Assembly: GCA_000437355.1 (NCBI GenBank)
Contig: FR899771.1
Coordinates: 1,246-9,620, forward strand
DNA: 8,375 nucleotides
Origin: Firmicutes bacterium CAG:460
GTDB lineage: Bacteria > Bacillota_I > Bacilli_A > RF39 > UBA660
Direction of reading: 5' to 3'
The notes beneath the pieces were generated by a model, which ran no database searches, had not been told where the DNA came from, and saw only the letters and a list, made by a program, of their open reading frames with translations. How positions within the stretch are numbered: the first letter of the stretch is position 1; each line of letters starts with the position of its first letter. This document shows, piece after piece, positions 1-5,613 of the stretch. The translations under genes were made by a program, and so were the position numbers.

Positions 1-1718
1 GGAAAGGAAGAGTTTTAGCAGATAATATTACAACAACATCTTTAGTAGTTATTCCTAATCAAATTAAAGATAAAGAAGATGCTGCCAAAAAACTAAGTGA
101 TATTTTAAAAAGTGATTATAAAGATATGTTAGCTCATGTAAGTAAAAAAACATCAATTGAAAGAGTTCATCCGGAAGGAAGAGGTTTAAGTTATGATATT
201 GCTGAAAAAATAGATGCCTTAAAAATAGATGGTGTATATTTAGTAAAGGAAAGTAAAAGATATTATCTGTATGATACAGTTTTAAGTCATGTTTTAGGTT
301 ATGTTGGAATTGATAATCAAGGGCTTTCTGGATTAGAACTTTATTATGATGATTATCTAACCGGAGAAGATGGTTCAATTAAATATTTTTCTGATGGAAA
401 AGGCCATAAGTTAGAATTATCAGAAATCTATGAAGCTCCAACATCAGGTGTAACATTGCAACTTACCATTGATTTAGATTTACAACTTGCTATGGAAAAT
501 GAACTTGATAATGCTGTTGCTAAATATAATCCTGATAGTGTAATAGCAATTGCTATGAACCCTAAAAATGGGGAAGTTTTAGCAATGTCTTCAAGACCAA
601 ACTTCAATAGTAATGAATATAAAAATTATAGTACTGAGGTAATAAATAGAAATTTACCGATATGGATGACATTTGAACCGGGGTCAACTATGAAAATTAC
701 AACATATACCGCTGCTATAAATGAGGGATTAATAAATATTTTTGAAGATAGATTTACAGACACTGGGGCTATAACTGTCGATGGAGCTACACTTCATTGT
801 TGGAAACATGGTGGACATGGTAATCAAACATACTTAGAAGTAATTGAAAACAGTTGCAACCCGGGATTTGTTAATCTAGGTTTAATGCTTCAAAAAGAAA
901 AACTAATGAGTTATATAAAGAAGTTTGGTTTTGGTACCAAAACAGGTATTGATTTAAATGGTGAAGGAAATGGAATTCTTTTTAGTTTAGATAAAATGGG
1001 GAATGTTGAACTAGCAACAACAGCTTTTGGTCAAGGAATAAGTGTAACCCCAATTCAACAAGTTGGGGCAGTATCTGCCATAGTAAATGGTGGAACATTA
1101 TATTCACCATTTCTAGTAAAAAATTATTTGGAACCTGAAACTAACACCATTATTAAAAGTGTTACTGTCCAAAACAAAGGCACAATTATAAAAAAAGAAA
1201 CATCGGACCTAGTTAAATACGCTTTAGAAAGTGTTGTTGCTAAAGGCTCTGGTCACAATGCTTATATTGAGAACTATCGTATCGGAGGAAAAACTGGGAC
1301 AGCCCAGACAGTTGAAAATGGCAGATATTCATCAAGTAAATATATTTTATCATTTATTGGTTTTATGCCTGCAGATGACCCAGAAATTGTCGTCTATGTG
1401 GCAGTTCAAAATGCTAAAGGTGTTGTTCAATATGGTGGAACTGTGGCTGCCCCGATTGCTAGAAACATCTTCTTAAGTGCTATTGATATACTTGATATTA
1501 AACCAGATAGTGAAGGAATTCCTAAAGAATACACCTGGCTTGACCAAAAATACGTTGTTGTTCCCGATGTTGTAGGAATGAATATCGATGATGCCAAAAA
1601 AGCTCTAAAAGGATTTAATATCGAATATAGTGGAGAAGGTGAAACTGTAATCTATGAGTCTCCAAAAGGTGGAATGTATGCCAAAGAAAACGGTACAATA
1701 GTATTAATGTTAAATTAA
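1..1718 (+). CDS. ftsI: Class B penicillin-binding protein (FtsI/SpoVD type), 5' end missing
   Basis: This is a D,D-transpeptidase that cross-links peptidoglycan outside the membrane, normally as partner of a SEDS glycosyltransferase. The reading frame is open from base 3, so the gene starts upstream of the window; 571 residues are visible and the N-terminal membrane anchor is lost. The ATG at 126 is internal, because the residues before it (GRVLADNITT and onward) match the start of the PBP dimerisation domain, which spans about residues 1-150. The transpeptidase domain (about 185-505) carries all three catalytic motifs: S228-T-M-K231, S284-C-N286 and K430-T-G432. One PASTA domain follows (about 518-571, starting VVVPDVVGM). 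A single PASTA is like SpoVD, whereas Bacillus PbpB has two, so the symbol could equally be spoVD or pbpB. mraY follows after 83 bases. The family assignment is secure; the division versus sporulation role is inferred. Confidence 0.93.
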   Translation, partial: KGRVLADNITTTSLVVIPNQIKDKEDAAKKLSDILKSDYKDMLAHVSKKTSIERVHPEGRGLSYDIAEKIDALKIDGVYLVKESKRYYLYDTVLSHVLGYVGIDNQGLSGLELYYDDYLTGEDGSIKYFSDGKGHKLELSEIYEAPTSGVTLQLTIDLDLQLAMENELDNAVAKYNPDSVIAIAMNPKNGEVLAMSSRPNFNSNEYKNYSTEVINRNLPIWMTFEPGSTMKITTYTAAINEGLINIFEDRFTDTGAITVDGATLHCWKHGGHGNQTYLEVIENSCNPGFVNLGLMLQKEKLMSYIKKFGFGTKTGIDLNGEGNGILFSLDKMGNVELATTAFGQGISVTPIQQVGAVSAIVNGGTLYSPFLVKNYLEPETNTIIKSVTVQNKGTIIKKETSDLVKYALESVVAKGSGHNAYIENYRIGGKTGTAQTVENGRYSSSKYILSFIGFMPADDPEIVVYVAVQNAKGVVQYGGTVAAPIARNIFLSAIDILDIKPDSEGIPKEYTWLDQKYVVVPDVVGMNIDDAKKALKGFNIEYSGEGETVIYESPKGGMYAKENGTIVLMLN

Positions 1719-1753
1719 AAATGTAAAATCATGTAAAATTTTTATTTAAAAAT

Positions 1754-1782
1754 AAAAAAGCATATTAAAAGTAGTGTATAAT
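1754..1782 (+). promoter_or_regulatory. Possible promoter of mraY
   Basis: A perfect -10 hexamer TATAAT lies at 1777-1782, 19 bases before the mraY start codon. The region 17 bases upstream of it (about 1754-1759) is only A-rich and does not resemble TTGACA, so the -35 is weak or absent. Transcription would begin near 1789, giving a leader of about 13 bases that just includes the ribosome binding site. The gene could also be read through from the upstream PBP gene, since no convincing terminator lies between them. Confidence 0.4.
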
Positions 1783-1801
1783 AAAGTTGCGAGGTGGAAA
1801 T

Positions 1802-2794
1802 ATGTTAATATTAGCAAAAGCATCAATGGCAATGATGTTAGGATTTGTTTTATCATTAATAACAGGTTTATTTGTTGTTCCATTATTTAGAAAATTACAT
1901 TTTGGTCAATCAGTAAGTAAATTAATCAATGAAAGACATCTAAAAAAAGAAGGAACTCCAACTATGGGAGGAATTATCTTTATAGTACCAGTTATTATTT
2001 CCCTTATATTATTGTATATAAAAGGAAGTATTGAAATAAGTTATAACCTTATTATAGTGGTATTTGTTTTTTTAGCGTATGGATTACTAGGATTTATAGA
2101 TGATTATTTAAAAGTAAAATATCACAATAACAATGGTATAAGTTTAGTTACAAAATTTTTAATTCAAATGTGTATAGCTTTAGTTTTCTTTTATCTATTT
2201 ATGAAAGGTGGAGGAGAACCAGCTTTAAGCATAAGTTTCTTAAATATTTACATTGATTTAGGATGGATGTTTGGTTTATTTATATTATTCTTACTTGTTG
2301 GAACCACGAATGCTGTAAATATTACTGATGGCCTAGATGGTTTAGCTGGAGGCTTATCAGCAATTGCTTTCTTTGCATATGGTGTTATAAGTTGGAATGC
2401 TGGCTGGCTAGAAGGTTATCAAGAAATTGCTATATTTTGTTTCCTATTAGTAGGTGCTTTAGTAGGTTTCTTAGTATTTAATACTCATCCTGCCAGAATA
2501 TTTATGGGTGACTTAGGTTCTCTAGCTTTAGGTGGTGCCTTAGCATCGGTTGCTATTGTATCAAGACATGAAATATCACTAGCTATAATCGGTGGAGTAT
2601 TTGTAATAGAAACATTAAGTAGTTTAATTCAAATAATATCAATTAGATATTTTAATAAAAAAGTATTTTTAAAAGCACCGCTTCATCACCATTTTGAAGA
2701 AATAGGATGGAGAGAAACAGACATAATTAAGTTATTCTGGGTTGTAGGTTTTATCCTAGCAATGGCAGCAATAACTTATGGAGTATGGTTATAA
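1802..2794 (+). CDS. mraY: Phospho-N-acetylmuramoyl-pentapeptide-transferase MraY
   Basis: This integral membrane enzyme transfers phospho-MurNAc-pentapeptide from UDP to undecaprenyl phosphate, making lipid I. The protein is 330 residues, normal for the family (about 320-360), and is almost entirely hydrophobic helices, consistent with ten membrane spans. Family signatures are all present: TPTMGG at 52-57, the Asp pair D100-D101 followed by YLK, N173-ITDGLDG with D176, the conserved Asp D237 in MGDLGS, and the triple histidine 295-297 in the cytoplasmic loop. I chose ATG 1802 rather than the in-frame TTG at 1787, because GAGGTGG (1791-1797) lies between the two and is ideally spaced for the ATG. 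The PBP gene is directly upstream, as in a dcw cluster. MurD, the usual next gene, is not here; a palindromic terminator element begins 7 bases after the stop. Confidence 0.97.
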   Translation: MLILAKASMAMMLGFVLSLITGLFVVPLFRKLHFGQSVSKLINERHLKKEGTPTMGGIIFIVPVIISLILLYIKGSIEISYNLIIVVFVFLAYGLLGFIDDYLKVKYHNNNGISLVTKFLIQMCIALVFFYLFMKGGGEPALSISFLNIYIDLGWMFGLFILFLLVGTTNAVNITDGLDGLAGGLSAIAFFAYGVISWNAGWLEGYQEIAIFCFLLVGALVGFLVFNTHPARIFMGDLGSLALGGALASVAIVSRHEISLAIIGGVFVIETLSSLIQIISIRYFNKKVFLKAPLHHHFEEIGWRETDIIKLFWVVGFILAMAAITYGVWL

Positions 2795-2801
2795 ACGTAA
2801 C

Positions 2802-2846
2802 AAAAAAGCGTCAAATTACACAAATGCGTTAATTTGATGCTTTTTT
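2802..2846 (+). repeat. Palindromic terminator-like repeat, copy 1
   Basis: This is a 45-base inverted repeat. A left arm at 2802-2818 (six A then GCGTCAAATTA) pairs with a right arm at 2830-2846 (TAATTTGATGC then six T), with one G-T wobble (2810/2838) and an 11-base loop. A-run on one side and T-run on the other make it look like a bidirectional Rho-independent terminator, here for mraY. The same sequence recurs at 8306-8350 with a single base difference (C2827 against T8331), so it is a dispersed repeat and not just a local hairpin. Confidence 0.85.
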
Positions 2847-2932
2847 CGGTTATTCGAAAAGTAGTGGGGAACTAAAATCAAATCCAATTCGTATTGAAGT
2901 TTAACCCAAACTTAACAATCCATAGTTTTCTA

Positions 2933-2973
2933 GAGTTTTCTAATACTTAAAAAGTAATAGAAAACTCTTTTTT
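2933..2973 (+). terminator. Strong hairpin terminator or attenuator before ftsW
   Basis: The arms 2933-2948 and 2952-2967 pair over 16 positions with one A-A mismatch (2943/2957) and a 3-base loop, followed by six T (2968-2973). This is a textbook Rho-independent terminator, and it ends only 26 bases before the ftsW start codon. A second copy of part of the left arm, AGTTTTCTA at 2924-2932, lies directly upstream of its twin at 2934-2942 and could pair with the same right arm. The bases between repeat copy 1 and this hairpin (2847-2932) hold no gene I recognise; they contain a small stem (AAGTTT 2897-2902 with AAACTT 2908-2913). Confidence 0.8.
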
Positions 2974-2977
2974 AAAA

Positions 2978-2983
2978 TATAAT
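2978..2983 (+). promoter_or_regulatory. Possible -10 box of ftsW
   Basis: A perfect TATAAT sits between the terminator tail and the ftsW ribosome binding site. The expected -35 position falls inside the terminator stem and shows no TTGACA-like hexamer. It is listed because three other genes in the window have a similar box at a similar distance, but in such AT-rich DNA chance is a real alternative. Confidence 0.3.
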
Positions 2984-2999
2984 TATACGAGGGATAAAT

Positions 3000-4082
3000 A
3001 TGCCAAAGAAATATGATAAATGGTTACTAATTGCAGTTATTATAATAGCTATATTTGGTATAGTAATGATTTATTCTGCTAGTTCTATCTGGGCTGAATA
3101 TAAATTTAATGACCCATTTAAATTTGTAAAAGCCCAAAGTGCATTTTTTATCATGAGCTTAGTAATTGTATTTGTTTTAAAAAAAATAAATCCTGATATA
3201 TATTATAAAAAAGCTAATAAAATATTGTTAATTTGTTTTATTTTATTAGTTTTAGTATTAATTCCTGGTTTAGGAAAAATTAGAAATGGTAGTAGAAGTT
3301 GGTTTGGTATTGGTGGTTTTGGTATCCAACCTAGTGAATTTGCTAAAATAGGTTTAATTATTTATGTTTCAAAATATTTAGCTAATAATCAAAAAGAAAT
3401 ATTTGATATCAAAAAAGGAGTATTACCAATACTTTTAGTTATTGGTGTTTTCTTCTTACTTATAATGCTTGAACCAGACTTTGGAACAGCTATGGTTATT
3501 GTTTTAACTTTAACATCAATTCTTTTTATCTCCGGAGTTAAATTATCTTTTTTTGTTAAAATAGGTATCGTTGGGCTTCTTGGTATAGTAGGTTTAATTG
3601 TGGTAGCTCCATATCGAATGCTTAGAATAGTTTCATTTTTAAATCCATGGGTTGACCCTTTAGGTAGTGGATATCAAATAATTCAAAGTTTGTATGCTAT
3701 CGGTCCCGGTGGTTTACTTGGACAAGGATTTTTAAATAGTCGTCAAAAACAATTTTATTTGCCAGAACCTCAAACAGATTTCATATTTTCTATTATTTCT
3801 GAAGAGTTTGGTTTTCTAGGAATATTAATTGTTACAGCTTTCTTTGGTTTTATCTTTTATCGCATTGTTAAAATAGCCTTAAATTGTGATAATTTATTTT
3901 ATAAATATTTATCTTTTGGTTTAGGTTTTGGAATAATCATTCAAGCTTTACTAAATATTTGTGTTGTTATAGGTCTTATTCCTGTTACTGGTGTAACTTT
4001 ACCATTTTTTTCTTATGGTGGTTCAAGTCTTCTTGTAAGTATGATTAGTATTGGTATAATTTTAAGTATTAGCAAAAAATAA
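3000..4082 (+). CDS. ftsW: SEDS peptidoglycan glycosyltransferase, FtsW/SpoVE type
   Basis: SEDS proteins polymerise lipid II into glycan strands at the membrane together with a class B PBP. The 360-residue product is a multi-span membrane protein of normal family length. Landmarks are N96-GSRSW followed by GIQPSEFAK (108-116), LEPDFGTA (157-164), GYQIIQS (224-230), the extracellular PEPQTDFIF (255-263) containing the conserved essential Asp D260, and the C-terminal LPFFSYGGSS (334-343). The start is ATG 3000, preceded by GAGGGA (2989-2994) at 5 bases spacing. The GSRSW and QPSEFAK wording, together with the PBP and mraY genes upstream, favours FtsW/SpoVE over RodA, but RodA cannot be excluded from sequence inspection alone. 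The gene sits directly after a strong terminator, so it is probably transcribed separately from mraY or controlled by read-through. MurG does not follow it. Confidence 0.9.
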   Translation: MPKKYDKWLLIAVIIIAIFGIVMIYSASSIWAEYKFNDPFKFVKAQSAFFIMSLVIVFVLKKINPDIYYKKANKILLICFILLVLVLIPGLGKIRNGSRSWFGIGGFGIQPSEFAKIGLIIYVSKYLANNQKEIFDIKKGVLPILLVIGVFFLLIMLEPDFGTAMVIVLTLTSILFISGVKLSFFVKIGIVGLLGIVGLIVVAPYRMLRIVSFLNPWVDPLGSGYQIIQSLYAIGPGGLLGQGFLNSRQKQFYLPEPQTDFIFSIISEEFGFLGILIVTAFFGFIFYRIVKIALNCDNLFYKYLSFGLGFGIIIQALLNICVVIGLIPVTGVTLPFFSYGGSSLLVSMISIGIILSISKK

Positions 4083-4085
4083 ATA

Positions 4086-4114
4086 TTGTTAAAAAAATAA
4101 AAATAGTTTATAAT
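4086..4114 (+). promoter_or_regulatory. Likely promoter of the hydroxyacyl-CoA dehydrogenase gene
   Basis: TTGTTA (4086-4091, four of six matches to the -35 consensus) and a perfect TATAAT (4109-4114) are separated by exactly 17 bases. Transcription would start near 4121, giving a leader of about 12 bases in front of the GTG at 4133. The site begins 4 bases after the ftsW stop, and no GC-containing terminator hairpin separates the two genes, so read-through from ftsW is also possible. Confidence 0.55.
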
Positions 4115-4132
4115 ATTTTTAAGGTGATAAAA

Positions 4133-5071
4133 GTGAAAAATGTAACAATATTAGGTGGAGGAGTTCTAGGAAGTCAAATAGCATTCCAAACAAGTTACTC
4201 TGGATATAATGTAACAATATATTTAAGAAGTAAAGATAGTATAAAAAGGTGTAAGAAAAAACTTGAAGAAGTAAAAAAGTCTTATATTGATGCTATAAAT
4301 GTTATGAAAAATAATAAAAATATTAATAGTTGGTCACTTGGTATTGCTGATTTTGATAAGTTTAATGCCAGCAAATGCCTTAAAAAAGTCGAAGAAGTTA
4401 TAGATAATATAAAGTTAGAATTAGATATTGATAAATCATTAAAAGATGCTGATTTAGTCATTGAGTCTATGAGTGAAGATTTTAATGCTAAAAAAGAAAT
4501 ATATGAACTAATAAAAGATAAGTTAGATGATAAGACAATTGTTGTTACAAATTCATCAACTATGTTACCAAGTGCACTTGCAAAATATATAGGTCGAAGC
4601 GATAAATTTTTAGCTCTTCATTTTGCAAATTCCATATGGAAAAACAATATTGTTGAAGTAATGAGACATTCTAAAACAAGAGATGAAGTATTTGATAAAG
4701 TAATAGATTTTGCAAAAAGTATAAGAATGATGCCTTTGCCCCTTAATAAAGAAAAATCTGGTTATTTATTAAATTCAATGTTAATACCACTTTTATTTTC
4801 TAGTTTGGATTTACTAGTTAATGGTATTAGTGATGTAAAAAGTATAGATACAGCTTGGAAAGTAGGTACAGGGTCTCCAAAAGGACCATTTGAAATTCTT
4901 GATACAGTTGGACTTAAGACTGCTTATGACATTGTAAATATGTATGTAAAAATTCCTAAAATATTTGCCCCATATAATTTTAAAGGTATGGCTAAGTTAC
5001 TTAAAAGTTATATAGATGAAGGAATGCTTGGTAAATCTAGTGGAGAAGGATTTTACAAATACGATGTATAA
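4133..5071 (+). CDS. 3-hydroxyacyl-CoA dehydrogenase family protein
   Basis: Enzymes of this family oxidise (S)-3-hydroxyacyl-CoA with NAD+ in beta-oxidation, or run in reverse in butyrate-type pathways, in the cytoplasm. The 312-residue protein has an N-terminal Rossmann fold with GGGVLG at 8-13 and the 3HCDH C-terminal helical domain (GYLLN at 210-214 through GPFEILDTVGL). Spacing against the human short-chain enzyme places the active site at S142, H163, E175 and N214, so catalysis looks possible. The usual HFFNP and NR motifs read HFANS and NS here, which marks a divergent subgroup. I chose GTG 4133, since AGGTGAT (4122-4128) is an ideal site for it; GTG 4124 lies inside that site. No thiolase, enoyl-CoA hydratase or acyl-CoA dehydrogenase gene is nearby, so the substrate is unknown. 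The last 8 bases overlap the start of the dead ogt gene. Confidence 0.85.
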   Translation: MKNVTILGGGVLGSQIAFQTSYSGYNVTIYLRSKDSIKRCKKKLEEVKKSYIDAINVMKNNKNINSWSLGIADFDKFNASKCLKKVEEVIDNIKLELDIDKSLKDADLVIESMSEDFNAKKEIYELIKDKLDDKTIVVTNSSTMLPSALAKYIGRSDKFLALHFANSIWKNNIVEVMRHSKTRDEVFDKVIDFAKSIRMMPLPLNKEKSGYLLNSMLIPLLFSSLDLLVNGISDVKSIDTAWKVGTGSPKGPFEILDTVGLKTAYDIVNMYVKIPKIFAPYNFKGMAKLLKSYIDEGMLGKSSGEGFYKYDV

Positions 5072-5283
5072 ACAGATTTATAAAACACCAGAAGGGCTAG
5101 ATGATATTATTTTAGAGTCTGATGGCAAGTATCTTTAAGTGACTTTACTATGGAAGTAATTAAATATATTAAAGAAATTCCTTATGGTAAAACAATAACT
5201 TATGATGATATTGCAAGAAAAATTGCTAAAAATAAAAATATAAAAAGAATGTCTGTTCAAGCTGTCGGTGGTGCTTTTGGTAG
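5064..5283 (+). pseudogene. Methylated-DNA-cysteine methyltransferase (ogt type), decayed remnant
   Basis: Ogt-type proteins repair O6-methylguanine by moving the methyl group to a cysteine in a PCHR motif. Two pieces in different frames are visible. Piece 1 (5064-5138, 24 residues, MYKQIYKTPEGLDDIILESD and a few more) matches the family N-terminus and stops at TAA. Piece 2 (from about 5138) reads EIPYGKTITYDDIA and then MSVQAVGGAFG, the DNA-binding helical region. The roughly 70 residues between them are gone. The sequence breaks off just before where NP and PCHR should be, so the methyl-accepting cysteine and the rest of the C-terminus are missing. The frame of piece 2 runs out at a stop at 5327-5329 in unrelated sequence. 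The original ATG overlapped the dehydrogenase stop, suggesting a former translationally coupled pair. Recognition is by motif memory, not alignment. Confidence 0.75.
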
Positions 5284-5511
5284 ATTTTTGAAATTGTACC
5301 TCAAGAAAAATATATTAGTGAAGATTTAGATTATAATGATGAAAACTACCGTGTTTCAATTGAACATAAAGATTATCTAAAGACATGTATTATTAGAACA
5401 AACAGTTCCTGATCAATTTCTAGTGGTGGAACCTGGTTTGATGGATACCGTTTTTCTTCAAATGCTAGTGATAAAGACATAGATAATTAGCTTAAAACAA
5501 TTAGAAAATAA
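5284..5511 (+). pseudogene. Flavodoxin-like remnant with internal stops
   Basis: One frame reads IFEIVPQEKYISEDLDYND then SIEHKD, which resembles the central part of long flavodoxins that typically have IVPxxPYTxxDLxYND followed by SRxSxE. After a TGA (5410-5412) the same frame continues GGTWFDGYRFSSNASDKDID, TAG (5488-5490), LKTIRK and TAA (5509-5511). This resembles the family C-terminus, which usually ends in G-RFSSxAS...W(L/I); the TAG stands exactly where the conserved Trp codon TGG is expected. The N-terminal FMN phosphate-binding loop (TGNT type) and the middle of the protein are missing. The frame is preceded directly by TAG (5281-5283), so nothing functional can be made. The fragment is joined without a gap to the ogt remnant. 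Confidence 0.65.
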
Positions 5512-5528
5512 AAAACTAATTGTTTTTC
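5494..5528 (+). terminator. Rho-independent terminator after the pseudogene region
   Basis: AAAACAATTAG (5494-5504) and CTAATTGTTTT (5516-5526) form a perfect 11-bp stem with an 11-base A-rich loop and a short T-rich tail. The left arm overlaps the last codons of the flavodoxin remnant, so it was probably the terminator of the old dehydrogenase-ogt-flavodoxin unit. It separates that unit from ppdK. Confidence 0.75.
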
Positions 5529-5562
5529 TTTATAAAATTGTGTAAAAAAATAAATATTTTTA

Positions 5563-5591
5563 TTGTTTGACATAGGTTAAAGTGATAAAAT
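5563..5591 (+). promoter_or_regulatory. Likely extended -10 promoter of ppdK
   Basis: TGATAAAAT at 5583-5591 is an extended -10 element (TGn then TAAAAT, five of six). A weak -35, TTGTTT, lies 17 bases upstream at 5563-5568. A perfect TTGACA at 5567-5572 is also present, but only 13 bases from that -10. Transcription would start near 5598, so the leader is about 16 bases and consists of little more than the ribosome binding site. Confidence 0.5.
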
Positions 5592-5613
5592 AAGAACATG
5601 GGAGGATATTAAT

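Noticed and set aside
64..378. Reverse-strand open frame of 104 codons within the PBP gene.
   Set aside because: It is antisense to a clear PBP frame, and its His/Leu/Tyr-rich composition is that of a shadow of AT-rich coding DNA.
1231..1476. Second forward open frame of 81 codons inside the PBP gene.
   Set aside because: It overlaps the KTG region of the transpeptidase in another frame, with no start signals or family resemblance.
1737..1758. AT-only inverted repeat after the PBP stop as a terminator.
   Set aside because: The stem has no G-C pair and would be unstable; the tail is not a T run. The PBP and mraY genes may be co-transcribed.
1787..1801. TTG 1787 as the mraY start, and GTG 4124 as the dehydrogenase start.
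   Set aside because: Both would place the Shine-Dalgarno sequence inside the coding region; ATG 1802 and GTG 4133 are correctly spaced from GAGGTGG and AGGTGAT.
5150..5329. A 59-residue open frame starting at ATG 5150 as a small functional methyltransferase-like protein.
   Set aside because: It lacks the PCHR active site, has no ribosome binding site, and its last residues are out-of-frame flavodoxin sequence.
5410..5490. In-frame TGA and TAG in the flavodoxin-like frame read as recoded codons (TAG as Trp, or TGA as Trp/Gly as in some reduced lineages).
   Set aside because: The complete genes in the window all read with TGG as Trp and are closed by TAA. The frame also lacks the N-terminal and central parts, so decay is simpler.
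5567..5591. Perfect TTGACA at 5567-5572 as the ppdK -35.
   Set aside because: Its spacing to TAAAAT is only 13 bases, and at 16-18 bases there is no good -10. The extended -10 explains the promoter better.
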